This document shows, one piece after another, positions 38,493 to 47,402 of a stretch of DNA of 64,000 nucleotides (its first letter is position 1; every line of letters begins with the position of its first letter). Below the pieces are notes generated by a model. The model saw only the letters and a list, made by a program, of their open reading frames with translations, had not been told where the DNA came from and ran no database searches. A program made the position numbers and the translations under genes. The stretch comes from [Clostridium] leptum DSM 753. GTDB lineage: Bacteria > Bacillota > Clostridia > Oscillospirales > Acutalibacteraceae. Location of the stretch: contig DS480349.1 of the NCBI GenBank assembly GCA_000154345.1, positions 248,001-312,000 of the forward strand. Reading direction: 5' to 3'.

Positions 38493-40271
38493 ATGAAACG
38501 CAGCATCAAATTTCAAATTATGGCGCGAATCGTAGTCGTTGTTCTGGTCATTATCATCTCTTTTGCCTGGTTTCTTTATAATCAATTCACTTCGATTAAT
38601 ATGAATAATCTCAGTAAAAGAGGAAGCGAGGAGGCACAAAGAAATTTAATTCAGCTTCAAAGCGCGATTGAAGATGTTTATCGGCTAAGCGAATATTTAG
38701 TGCTGAGTGAAGAGGTGAGTGGCTTTTTAAAAAATCTGGACCGCTTCACGCCGGCAGAGAAGGCAGTGGCCGCCGGAAAACTAATGGATAATCTGGACCG
38801 CTTGCTGGTAAGCGGGAAATATATCCATTCCTTTTGTGTAGTCGCGGAAAACGGTGAAAGCTTTTGGAATACGTCTCCTTATGATGACTTTTTTCAGGAA
38901 TGGTTTATCAAAAATACAGATCAGAGCATCCCCTCGAAGGAATTGGGATTTACCAAAGCATATGATTTCCCGGCGACTTCCCTGTATCATCGGCGTCATA
39001 CCTTAGTAAGCTACGTATCCAATATTTATCAAATTGAGGATGGAAAATCTACCGTCCGGGGACAAATTATCATACAGATGAATTTACAGGGCTTGCTGGA
39101 TGACATTTTCGCGAATAATAGCCTGTTTAACGGAATAGCGGTTTTCGATGAAGGCAACAAAATTTTATATGGAATCGGGGAGGATATCAACCGGCTTTCT
39201 GATTTGGCAGTCCAGCTCCGCGGAGGAATCGAGTCTTTGGACGGCAATTACTATGTTACAAGCATTTTAGAAGATTGCGAATGGAAAGTAATTTCCACAA
39301 TTGATCAAAATGAATTCGCCAAAACCGCAGATATACCATATGCAATCGCGGTTTCAGCGGTAATTTTTCTTGCGCTTATTTTATTGTTTGTTTTCCTATT
39401 TCCTTTGCTGATTAAAATTTCTAAGCAGATTACACGGTTAGACGGAGCAATCAAGGAGATGTCCGGAGGAAATTTGGACGCGACTGTGGAACTTCATGGT
39501 GTTCAGGAATTAGAAAATATTTCTAATGGATTCAATATTATGGTATCTAACACAAAAAAATATATGGATACTTCCATTGAGAGCCTGAAGGAACAGCAAA
39601 AGCTGCAATTCGAGCTTCTTTTGGCAAAAATTAACCCTCACTTTATCTATAATACCTTAAATTCTGTCATCTATCTTGCAAGACAGAAAAAATCTGAAGA
39701 TATTATCAGCCTCACCAGCGCTTTTATTCATCTCCTGCAGGACAGCATACACCTGGGGAAAAACCGCCTGTTTGAAGAAATCGCAAATGAGATTGAGGTC
39801 GTTAACCAATATATTATCATTCAAAACTATCGGTATATGGGAAGATTTTCTTTTTCCTGCCGATGGGACGAATCCTTGGCGGGAACCTACATTCCCAAAA
39901 ATATCTTACAGCCAATAATTGAAAATTCGATTTTACACGGCATTTGTCCCAAAGCTGATCCAGGAAATATCCGTCTGGAGATTAACCGGCGGGAGGAAAA
40001 TGTTGAGATTATTATTGCGGATGATGGCGTTGGAATGGATCATGAGAGACTGGAAAGCTTGTTTAACTTTAAGAAAGATGAAACGGTAAAAACGCCTAAG
40101 CTGCGCCATATCGGCCTTAACAATGTGGCGCAGCGTCTAGAGTTCATCTTTCCGGGAAAGCATCAGTTCCGTATTGAGAGCCAGCCGGGACTGGGGACAA
40201 AAATTGTCATAATTCATCCGGTGGTTACTACTCCGGATTATCCGAACAGCAAGGGCGTGGAAAGGAACTAA
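38493..40271 (+). CDS. YesM-type sensor histidine kinase
   Basis: The 592-residue product has a membrane helix at about 10-30, an extracytoplasmic sensor domain (about 33-285), a second helix (about 288-312), a HAMP domain (about 315-365), a His_kinase domain with His383 in 'INPHFIYNTLNSVIYL', and an HATPase domain with 'NILQPIIENSILHG' and 'DDGVGMD'. Such kinases sense sugars outside the cell, often through the binding protein, and phosphorylate the partner regulator. Confidence 0.9.
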   Translation: MKRSIKFQIMARIVVVVLVIIISFAWFLYNQFTSINMNNLSKRGSEEAQRNLIQLQSAIEDVYRLSEYLVLSEEVSGFLKNLDRFTPAEKAVAAGKLMDNLDRLLVSGKYIHSFCVVAENGESFWNTSPYDDFFQEWFIKNTDQSIPSKELGFTKAYDFPATSLYHRRHTLVSYVSNIYQIEDGKSTVRGQIIIQMNLQGLLDDIFANNSLFNGIAVFDEGNKILYGIGEDINRLSDLAVQLRGGIESLDGNYYVTSILEDCEWKVISTIDQNEFAKTADIPYAIAVSAVIFLALILLFVFLFPLLIKISKQITRLDGAIKEMSGGNLDATVELHGVQELENISNGFNIMVSNTKKYMDTSIESLKEQQKLQFELLLAKINPHFIYNTLNSVIYLARQKKSEDIISLTSAFIHLLQDSIHLGKNRLFEEIANEIEVVNQYIIIQNYRYMGRFSFSCRWDESLAGTYIPKNILQPIIENSILHGICPKADPGNIRLEINRREENVEIIIADDGVGMDHERLESLFNFKKDETVKTPKLRHIGLNNVAQRLEFIFPGKHQFRIESQPGLGTKIVIIHPVVTTPDYPNSKGVERN

Positions 40272-40370
40272 ATTTTTAAATTTATGCAGATAAATTAAGG
40301 GCAATTTTCGCTGCCCTTGGTTTCCTGCGCCCAAAACGCCCTGAGTTATATTAAAACTGGAGGTAAAATC

Positions 40371-41144
40371 ATGGGAATCCTTGAAAAAATGAGACTGGAT
40401 GGCAAGACGGCCTTTGTAACCGGTGGTGCCAGAGGAATCGGGAAAAGCGTGGCCGCAGCCCTGTGTGAAGCGGGTAGTAATGTAGCCGTCGTGGACGTGG
40501 ACTATCAGGAGGCGGAAAAAACGGCTTCTGAATTGCAAACACTGGGTACGGGCGTGATAGCAGTCTCATGCGACGTTACAGATCAGGATCAGGTAAACCA
40601 AATGGTGAGAACTATTGTGGAGCATTTCGGAAGCCTGGATGTAGCCTTCTGTAACGCTGGAATCTGCACCAATTATCCGGCAGAGGAAATGACTTTTGAG
40701 CAATGGAAAAAAGTGATCGACGTGAATTTGACTGGAGTGTTTTTGACTGCGCAGGCCGCGGGAAAACAAATGATTCAGCAGGGGGGAGGCTCGATTATCG
40801 CGACCGCCTCCATGTCGGCCCATATTGTCAATGTGCCGCAGCCACAGTGCGCGTATAACGCTTCAAAAGCCGGGGTAAGACAGCTTGTGAAATCCTTAGC
40901 TGTAGAATGGGCGCAGAAAAACGTTAGAGTTAATTCGATCAGCCCGGGCTACATAGGCACCGACCTGGTGCTTTCCTCTCCAACCTTGATTCCATTGATC
41001 GAGCAGTGGAAAAAGGTATCTCCAATGGGAAGAATCGGACGTCCTGATGAGCTTCAGGCGGTAGTCGTTTATTTGGCCGGCGAGGCAAGCTCTTTCACCA
41101 CTGGATCAGATTTTGTGGTTGACGGCGCTTTTACAAGTATTTAA
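40371..41144 (+). CDS. Short-chain dehydrogenase (sugar alcohol/gluconate type)
   Basis: Start 40371 follows GGAGG and replaces a longer in-frame option at 40317. The 257-residue classical SDR has TGGARGIG (17-24), the active-site Tyr162 and Lys166 ('YNASKAG') and a C-terminal 'FTTGSDFVVDGAF'. Relatives oxidise or reduce sugar acids and polyols with NAD(P). It is the first of six plus-strand catabolic genes after the two-component system. Confidence 0.88.
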   Translation: MGILEKMRLDGKTAFVTGGARGIGKSVAAALCEAGSNVAVVDVDYQEAEKTASELQTLGTGVIAVSCDVTDQDQVNQMVRTIVEHFGSLDVAFCNAGICTNYPAEEMTFEQWKKVIDVNLTGVFLTAQAAGKQMIQQGGGSIIATASMSAHIVNVPQPQCAYNASKAGVRQLVKSLAVEWAQKNVRVNSISPGYIGTDLVLSSPTLIPLIEQWKKVSPMGRIGRPDELQAVVVYLAGEASSFTTGSDFVVDGAFTSI

Positions 41145-41162
41145 ATAGAAGGAGATATCCAT

Positions 41163-42197
41163 ATGAGACAAATACAATATAAGCTTCCCAATGTAATTTT
41201 AACAGAGATCCCTGAGAGACAGCTGAGAAAGGATACGGACGTGAAGGTGAGGATTGCCTACGCCGCCGTTTGCGGATCGGATATCCATGATGTTTCTGGA
41301 GATTTTGACAACACCTTCATGCGGGAGAAATTTTTGGCGGGACACAATATTGGCCACGAAGCCTCCGGATATGTGGTCGAATTAGGGAAAAACGCTACAA
41401 GCAAGGGCTTGAAGGTCGGGGATAAGGTAGCTCTTTATTATAACTGCTATTGCGGGAAGTGCCATTTCTGCAATATTGGGAAACAGCACCTTTGTGAAAA
41501 TATTGATGTCACCCTTGGATTTATGAGCGATTATGTGGTAGTTGACGAGCAGCAGATATATAAGCTGCCGGAGGATATGGATATGAAAAAGGCCGCCCTG
41601 ACGGAACCGGTTTCTATCTGCCTTCACGGTGTCGATATGTGCCGCATTAAACCTGGAGATACGGTAGCTGTTTCTGGCGGTGGTGGAATCGGGAATCTTA
41701 CCATGCAGCTGGCAAGGCTTTCCGGAGGCACCAGGGTCACCTTGTTTGAGCCGATTGCGTGGAAGCGCGAAGCCGCATTAAAAGCGGGCGCCGACTATGT
41801 ATTAGATCCTCTTGCACCAGACTTTCATGAAAAAGCGATGAAAATCACAGACGGCTATGGGTTTGATGTGATTTTTGAGTGTTCCGGCGCGAAATCCACC
41901 ATTGCAAGCTGCTATGACCTAATGTCCAGAGGAGGTGTTTTGGAGCTGATGGCATTATTTAAGCCGGAAATTACATTGGAGGCCATTGGACAATTCAGCG
42001 CTATGCAGAAGGAAGCCACGATCATTGCAGGGGTGTTCCAGTCTCCTTACACTATGCAGAGGGCGGTCTCTCTGCTGGATCGACTGGAAACGGAGTCCCT
42101 GACCTCTTTTGTTTTTGAGCCGGATGATTATCAAAAAGCGTTTCAAGCGCAGAAAGAAGGCAGAAGCTTAAAATCCATGTTTCATTTTTCCGATTAA
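41163..42197 (+). CDS. Zinc-dependent medium-chain dehydrogenase (sorbitol/threonine dehydrogenase type)
   Basis: The 344-residue product has the catalytic zinc ligands Cys37 ('VCGSDIHD') and the 'GHNIGHEASG' histidine-glutamate pair, the structural zinc motif 'CYCGKCHFCNIGKQHLC', and the nucleotide motif 'VSGGGGIGNL'. It would oxidise a sugar or polyol hydroxyl with NAD(P). Together with the neighbouring SDR it suggests a pathway that works through a keto-sugar. Start preceded by AGAAGGAG. Confidence 0.88.
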   Translation: MRQIQYKLPNVILTEIPERQLRKDTDVKVRIAYAAVCGSDIHDVSGDFDNTFMREKFLAGHNIGHEASGYVVELGKNATSKGLKVGDKVALYYNCYCGKCHFCNIGKQHLCENIDVTLGFMSDYVVVDEQQIYKLPEDMDMKKAALTEPVSICLHGVDMCRIKPGDTVAVSGGGGIGNLTMQLARLSGGTRVTLFEPIAWKREAALKAGADYVLDPLAPDFHEKAMKITDGYGFDVIFECSGAKSTIASCYDLMSRGGVLELMALFKPEITLEAIGQFSAMQKEATIIAGVFQSPYTMQRAVSLLDRLETESLTSFVFEPDDYQKAFQAQKEGRSLKSMFHFSD

Positions 42198-42227
42198 TAA
42201 TTAAGATAACATAAGGAGGAAACGGTC

Positions 42228-43061
42228 ATGAAAAAATTTAAATACGCTTATCAGGTAGGCGGGCTATGGGGAGATGTCCGTACCAGAATTCCCAGAATCG
42301 CTAAGCTTGGCTATGATGCGGTAGAGGTAGCCGGCGTAACCTCTTACTTCCACGAGGGAAAGGAATTTAAGAAAATCTGCGACAGCGAGGGCATTGCAGT
42401 TTCCAGTGTATGCACCAACTGCTCTGAATTGGATATGGCATATCCAAGAAAAGGAGTTCGTGATCAGGGAATCGATTATATGTGTAGGGTAGTGGACTTT
42501 GCCGCTGACCTGGGCGGGAACGGCGTGATCATCAATCCGACCCGCTTGACGAAATGGACTCCGCTGGCAGAATTAGAGCAGGAGCTGGCTTGGGGTGCGG
42601 AAAGCATCCAAAAGGTGGCGGATTATGCCGCCGGAGCGGGAATCAAGCTGTTTGTGGAAGTGTGGAACCGATATGACACCTATTTGCTCAACCGTGCCGA
42701 ACAGGGCCGCGCCTTTGTCAAAATGGTCAATAAACCCAATGTAGGCGTTATGCTGGATACTTTCCATTTGAATATTGAGGAAGTAGATATGGCTCAGGCC
42801 ATTTTAGATTGTAAGGGGTGTTTGTATCATCTCCATGTAGGAGACTCCAACAGAGCGGCTCCCGGCATGGGCCATATGGATTTTAGGCCGATTATGAAGG
42901 CTTTAGCGGAAATCGGCTATCAAGGCTATGTTACTATGGAATTGGTGCCTCCTGGAGCGGATCCTGAAACCTATGAGGAGCTTCACGATATGACCAGCTT
43001 TTTTGAGGAATATCCTGCCGTTTCCCTAAAAACCTTAAAAGCCATTGAAGCGGCTTTATAA
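42228..43061 (+). CDS. Sugar phosphate isomerase/epimerase family TIM-barrel protein 1
   Basis: The 277-residue product is an xylose-isomerase-like TIM barrel: 'KLGYDAVEVAG', 'GVMLDTFHLNIEE' and 'YHLHVGDSNRAAPGMGHMDF', with metal-binding Glu, Asp and His in the expected strands. Family members include tagatose/psicose epimerases, IolE-like dehydratases and enzymes that cleave keto-glycosides. It is a tandem duplicate of the next gene (both begin 'KFKYAYQVG' or 'QFKYAYQVG'). Confidence 0.88.
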   Translation: MKKFKYAYQVGGLWGDVRTRIPRIAKLGYDAVEVAGVTSYFHEGKEFKKICDSEGIAVSSVCTNCSELDMAYPRKGVRDQGIDYMCRVVDFAADLGGNGVIINPTRLTKWTPLAELEQELAWGAESIQKVADYAAGAGIKLFVEVWNRYDTYLLNRAEQGRAFVKMVNKPNVGVMLDTFHLNIEEVDMAQAILDCKGCLYHLHVGDSNRAAPGMGHMDFRPIMKALAEIGYQGYVTMELVPPGADPETYEELHDMTSFFEEYPAVSLKTLKAIEAAL

Positions 43062-43077
43062 AAGCGGAGGGATTGGT

Positions 43078-43914
43078 ATGTATCAATTTAAATACGCTTA
43101 TCAGGTAGGCTGGGTATGGGGAGATATTTATGACGGAATAAAAAGACTTGCGAAATTAGGGTACCAGGGCGTGGAGGTAGCGGGTCAGCCCGAGTATTTT
43201 TCTCAGGCCCAGCAAATCGGTCGCGCGTGCCGTGAGGAGGGAGTCGTCCCTTCTAGTATTTGCTCCATTTTGGATCAGTTTGATATAGCTCATCCGGATA
43301 AGAACCAACGTCAGCTGGGAATAGACCATGCGAAGCGTACGGTGGAATTCGCGGCTGGAATGGGCTGTCCTACTGTCATTTTAACTCCAACCCGCTACGG
43401 AAAGTACGAACCTCTTACCAGCATTGAGGAAGAACTGAAAACAGGAGCGGAAAGCATGGAGCAAGTGGCGGACTACGCGGCGGAACGCGGTGTGAGGCTT
43501 TGTATCGAGGCATGGGATCGATTTGATACCTATCTTATAACGAATCTTGCGGCCGCCAAATCCTTAGCGGAGAAAATTAATCGTACAAATGTAGGCGTTA
43601 TGCTGGACACCTTTCATATGAACATTGAAGAAAAGGATATAGCCGCTGCGGTGCGGGAGGCTGGCGATATGCTGATGCATTTCCATGTTGGGGATTCCAA
43701 CCGTGCGGCTCCCGGTATGGGACATATTGATTTTCTTCCTATTCTGCAAGCCATCAAGGATATAAATTACAAAGGCTTTGTTACCATGGAGCTGTTCCCG
43801 CCAGCTTTTCATACAGATTCTTATGTAAAGCATCACGATACCAGCTACTTATATCTGAAATATCCTGAATTTTCTATTCAATATTTGAAGAAAATTGAGG
43901 AGAAGCTTCAATAA
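43078..43914 (+). CDS. Sugar phosphate isomerase/epimerase family TIM-barrel protein 2
   Basis: Start 43078 follows GGAGG; the upstream in-frame ATG at 43045 lies inside the previous gene. The 278-residue protein aligns along its whole length with its neighbour, including 'GVMLDTFHMNIEEKD' and 'FHVGDSNRAAPGMGHIDF', but differs in substrate-side segments such as the N-terminal 'GWVWGDIYDG'. The duplicated pair may handle two related sugars or form a heteromer. Confidence 0.88.
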   Translation: MYQFKYAYQVGWVWGDIYDGIKRLAKLGYQGVEVAGQPEYFSQAQQIGRACREEGVVPSSICSILDQFDIAHPDKNQRQLGIDHAKRTVEFAAGMGCPTVILTPTRYGKYEPLTSIEEELKTGAESMEQVADYAAERGVRLCIEAWDRFDTYLITNLAAAKSLAEKINRTNVGVMLDTFHMNIEEKDIAAAVREAGDMLMHFHVGDSNRAAPGMGHIDFLPILQAIKDINYKGFVTMELFPPAFHTDSYVKHHDTSYLYLKYPEFSIQYLKKIEEKLQ

Positions 43915-43936
43915 AGGATAGCCATGTAATTTGCAA

Positions 43937-43980
43937 TCATGGGAGTAAGGTGTGCTGAGCTAACATGCTTTACTCCCGTG
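43937..43980 (+). terminator. Intercistronic hairpin before the GH10 genes
   Basis: CATGGGAGTAA pairs with TTACTCCCGTG (one G-U pair) around a 21-base loop. No T run follows, so it is more likely an attenuator or mRNA-stability element that separates expression of the isomerase and GH10 parts. Confidence 0.6.
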
Positions 43981-44008
43981 ACGCTTCAATAAATAAGGAG
44001 GTTGTGTT

Positions 44009-45244
44009 ATGGCTGATATAATGCGTGACGCCAAAAAACGGATAGAAGACATTCGAAGACGTACGGTGAAAATCGTTGTTCGAAGAGACGGAAGTCCTGT
44101 GCCTGACGCTCAGGTTGAACTGCGTATGAACCGTCACCAATTTTTGTTTGGATGTGATTGTTACTGTGCGAATACATACGATACTCCGGAAAAAGAAAAA
44201 CGGCATAAAGAATTGTTCTCTGGCTTGTTTAATTATGCCACCCTGCCTTTTTATTGGGGACAGTATGAGCCTGTAAGAGGGGAAAAAAGCGAAAAACGCC
44301 TTTCCAATATGGTGGAATGGTGCAAAAGTATTGACTTATCGACTAAAGGACATCCCTTGGTATGGCATGAAATTTTACCCGATTGGCTTAACAGCGATTA
44401 TGACATTGAGAAGTTAATTCAGGAACGAATTGAGGACTTGATGGAACGCTTTGGAGATCAAATCGACTATTGGGATCTGTTCAATGAGATCACAGTATCA
44501 CAGAGGTTTCACAATCCGGTGGCCGACTGGATCGAAAAAGTGGGAAAGGAAAACGCGGTCGAATATGCCGCCCGGTGTGTCTATGAGGTGAATCCACGGG
44601 CTAATTTGCTATATAATGATTTTAATGTCCAGCCGGCGGATATGGAAATTTTGCTGAGGAAGCTGAGAGAAAAGGGGATAAGATTAGAGGCGGTAGGCCT
44701 TCAAAGCCATATGCATCAGCGCAAGTGGTCCTTTGATGAAACCTGGGAGATTTGTGAAAGATACGCTAAATATGGCTGGCCCATCCATTTCACAGAATTG
44801 ACAGTAATCAATGGCAGATGTACTAAAGACGTGGATTATACTATCGGCAATCCTAACTTCTGGATCAGCCGGCCAGAGGATTTAGAAATTCAGCGAGAAT
44901 ATACGGAGCAGCTTTATACTCTTTTATTCAGCCATCCTGCGGTGGAAGCTATTACCTGGTGGGATTTCCCAGACCGGCAGTGGATGGATGCACCTGGTGG
45001 ACTGATAACAGAAGATTTGAAAATCAAACCGGTATATGACGGCCTGAAAGAGCTGATAAAAAAACGTTGGTGGAGCAATGAAGAGGGCCGCACCAATTTA
45101 TCCGGTTGCTTTGTAAGTGCGGTTTACTGCGGAAATTATGATATTACCGTTAAAGCGGGTAATCAAGCCGTTTCCCTAAATACGGATATTTTACGTAAGT
45201 TTGGCGTTCATGAGGGGGCGCAGAAGCTGGTAATTGAGCTTTAA
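44009..45244 (+). CDS. GH10 endo-beta-xylanase-like enzyme without signal peptide, copy 1
   Basis: The 411-residue protein is a glycoside hydrolase family 10 TIM barrel. The acid/base Glu160 lies in 'YWDLFNEI' and the nucleophile Glu263 in 'HFTELTV'; 'TKGHPLVWH' and 'ITWWDF' are also family marks. An N-terminal ~45-residue beta module ('VRRDGSPVPDAQVELRMNRHQFLFGCD') precedes it. It starts MADIMRDAKKRIEDIRRR, with no export signal, so it should act in the cytoplasm on imported short glycosides rather than on polymeric xylan. It is a tandem duplicate of the next gene. Confidence 0.9.
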   Translation: MADIMRDAKKRIEDIRRRTVKIVVRRDGSPVPDAQVELRMNRHQFLFGCDCYCANTYDTPEKEKRHKELFSGLFNYATLPFYWGQYEPVRGEKSEKRLSNMVEWCKSIDLSTKGHPLVWHEILPDWLNSDYDIEKLIQERIEDLMERFGDQIDYWDLFNEITVSQRFHNPVADWIEKVGKENAVEYAARCVYEVNPRANLLYNDFNVQPADMEILLRKLREKGIRLEAVGLQSHMHQRKWSFDETWEICERYAKYGWPIHFTELTVINGRCTKDVDYTIGNPNFWISRPEDLEIQREYTEQLYTLLFSHPAVEAITWWDFPDRQWMDAPGGLITEDLKIKPVYDGLKELIKKRWWSNEEGRTNLSGCFVSAVYCGNYDITVKAGNQAVSLNTDILRKFGVHEGAQKLVIEL

Positions 45245-45258
45245 AGGAGGGAAGAACT

Positions 45259-46494
45259 ATGTCTATGTTATACGATGCGAATCAAAGAATAGAAAAAATT
45301 AGAAAAAAAGATGTAGAATTTATTGTGAGAAAAGACGGCAGGCCGGTATCAAATGCTCAGATAAATGTGAAAATGAAGAAACACCAATTCTTATTTGGCA
45401 GCAACTGTTTTCCAGCGAATTCCTATGAGGAAGCGGCCGGCTCTCGTTATAAGAAGTATTTTTCTGATCTGTTCAATTACACTACCCTTCCGTTTTTTTG
45501 GCAGCGCTATGAAAGAGAACGAGGCAAAACTGATCATGAACGTTTAGAAAAGCTTTTGCAGTGGTGCGAAGCTTTAGATCTGAAGACAAAAGGGCATCCT
45601 ATTGTATGGCAGAAATTAGCGCCAGAATGGTTGGAAAACTCCGAGGATGTAGAAGCTTCTTTAAAAAAGCGAATAGAGCATCTCATGGAGAATTTTGGAG
45701 ATCGGATAGATTATTGGGATGTATTTAATGAGATTACCGTAGATCATCTGTACCATAACGCGGTATCGCGCTGGATTCATGAAAAGGGAAGAGCTAACGC
45801 TGTACGGTATACGACAAAGCTGGTGCGGGAGATCAATCCTCATGCCAATCTCATTTATAATGATTTCAATATTTGGAATCAAGAGTGTGAGGTTTTGCTG
45901 GAAGAGCTTCGCTATATGGGGGTTGAACTGCAAGCGGTGGGAATTCAAAGTCACATGCATACATTTTTGTGGACGATGGAAGAAGCTTGGGAGGTTTGTG
46001 AACGTTTTGCAAAATATGGCTGGCCTCTTCATTTTACCGAGCTCACAGTTTTAAGCGGGCGATATATTGGAAGAAATGGTATGATGAACGACGATTCCAA
46101 GCCGGAGGACTGGTACCGGGGTAAAGAGTACGAAGAACTCCAGGCAAAATATACAGCGGATTTTTATACAATGCTGTTTAGCCATCCGGCGGTAGAGGCC
46201 ATTACCTGGTGGGACTTTCAGGACAATGACTGGCGGGCGGCTCCGGCTGGTCTGGTAACGGAGGAGGTTCATCGTAAGCCTGCTTACCATGCGTTACGAA
46301 AACTGATTCGTGAAAATTGGTGGAGTGATGAATTTGGAAAAACCAATGGCGAAGGAATATATCGCTGTAACGTCTACCATGGTGACTATCAGATTGAGAT
46401 GATAGCGGATGGGAAAAAAGCGGTTTTGGAAATTCCAATCCTGAGAGAGGCGGGAGGACCCGGGAAGCCGCAAAAAATAGAGATCAATTTGTAA
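45259..46494 (+). CDS. GH10 endo-beta-xylanase-like enzyme without signal peptide, copy 2
   Basis: Also 411 residues and alignable throughout with copy 1. Acid/base Glu158 is in 'YWDVFNEI' and nucleophile Glu261 in 'HFTELTV'. The N terminus (MSMLYDANQRIEKIRKK) again lacks a signal peptide. Differences cluster in 'TKGHPIVWQKLAPEWL', where the His of copy 1's 'VWHEILPDWL' is replaced by Gln, and in the loop after the nucleophile, suggesting a changed subsite. GGAGGG precedes the ATG 14 bases after copy 1. Confidence 0.9.
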   Translation: MSMLYDANQRIEKIRKKDVEFIVRKDGRPVSNAQINVKMKKHQFLFGSNCFPANSYEEAAGSRYKKYFSDLFNYTTLPFFWQRYERERGKTDHERLEKLLQWCEALDLKTKGHPIVWQKLAPEWLENSEDVEASLKKRIEHLMENFGDRIDYWDVFNEITVDHLYHNAVSRWIHEKGRANAVRYTTKLVREINPHANLIYNDFNIWNQECEVLLEELRYMGVELQAVGIQSHMHTFLWTMEEAWEVCERFAKYGWPLHFTELTVLSGRYIGRNGMMNDDSKPEDWYRGKEYEELQAKYTADFYTMLFSHPAVEAITWWDFQDNDWRAAPAGLVTEEVHRKPAYHALRKLIRENWWSDEFGKTNGEGIYRCNVYHGDYQIEMIADGKKAVLEIPILREAGGPGKPQKIEINL

Positions 46495-46522
46495 TATGGA
46501 TTCATTCGTAATAGCTGTAAAT

Positions 46523-46563
46523 AGCTTAAAAGGCGTGCCGATATTCGGCACGCCTTTTAAGCT
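46523..46563. terminator. Bidirectional terminator
   Basis: A perfect 19-base-pair stem (AGCTTAAAAGGCGTGCCGA and complement) with loop TAT lies between the GH10 operon and the convergent CmpB-type gene. Confidence 0.92.
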
Positions 46564-46606
46564 TACAAAATAATTTTGAGGCTTTTTTCTGATAAGGCTT
46601 GACTTC

Positions 46607-47353
46607 TTATTGCTTATAGCCTAAGTTGTCTTTTAGACGGTCTACTAAGTCGGTATATTTAGTGGACTGAAAGCTAAAAGTATTTTTCAGCATCACTCTT
46701 TCCCGCAGACTTAGCTTTTCTGTAATCTCTTGAAGCTTTTTATTATTCTCCGGTTCGATGCCGGCTTTTGCGTAAACCTCATTTTGTCCCTTCTCTCCCG
46801 TAACCCGGCCGCTGATCCTTTGCTGGAAATCCTTCAGCTTGTCATTAAACTGAGCAATATGTACGTTTGTTAACACAAAGTCGGTAACGAATATTACAAA
46901 GAGCACTCCTGCGATAATATAAACGGCTAAAGGGGGAAGAAGATGGGTTGTCCGCAAGACAAAGGGATGAATCCACTTGATCAAAAGGACCGACATACAG
47001 CCAAAGGCCAACGCTCCCCAGAAGCAGATCCTGCCCTTGATATTTAAAAACCAACCGGTATAATCCCACCACTTGGCATGAAAAATTTCTTCCAAAGCCC
47101 AGCCAGTGAGATATTCCAGAGTGCAGTTTACAAGCATGCCGGCAAAAAATAAAAGAACAGGGTTATGAATCCATCCTAAAAGGAATACGTCCAGCAAGGC
47201 GCCGGAGCCATAAATAGGACAGTAAGGGCCGGCTAAAAAACCGCGGTTGAATACCAAACGTTTTTCCTGAATCGAGCAGACCAAGGTTTCGTAGATCCAA
47301 CCAACGATATTATAGAACATAAACCATAGGAAAAATTGACAAATAGGTATCAT
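46607..47353 (-). CDS. CmpB-type putative ABC transporter permease (PF06541-like) membrane protein
   Basis: The 248-residue product has about five membrane helices in its first ~150 residues and a soluble Lys/Glu-rich C-terminal tail. 'IVGWIYETLVCSIQEKRLVFNRGFLAGPYCPIYGSGALL' is the hallmark of this family, annotated as putative ABC permeases though the function is unproved. The HD-domain gene lies 49 bases upstream on the same strand and is probably cotranscribed. Confidence 0.82.
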   Translation of the reverse strand: MIPICQFFLWFMFYNIVGWIYETLVCSIQEKRLVFNRGFLAGPYCPIYGSGALLDVFLLGWIHNPVLLFFAGMLVNCTLEYLTGWALEEIFHAKWWDYTGWFLNIKGRICFWGALAFGCMSVLLIKWIHPFVLRTTHLLPPLAVYIIAGVLFVIFVTDFVLTNVHIAQFNDKLKDFQQRISGRVTGEKGQNEVYAKAGIEPENNKKLQEITEKLSLRERVMLKNTFSFQSTKYTDLVDRLKDNLGYKQ

Positions 47354-47402
47354 GCGATATCACTTCCAATTCAAAGTCAGATGAGGGGTAATCGGAGCAT
47401 GA

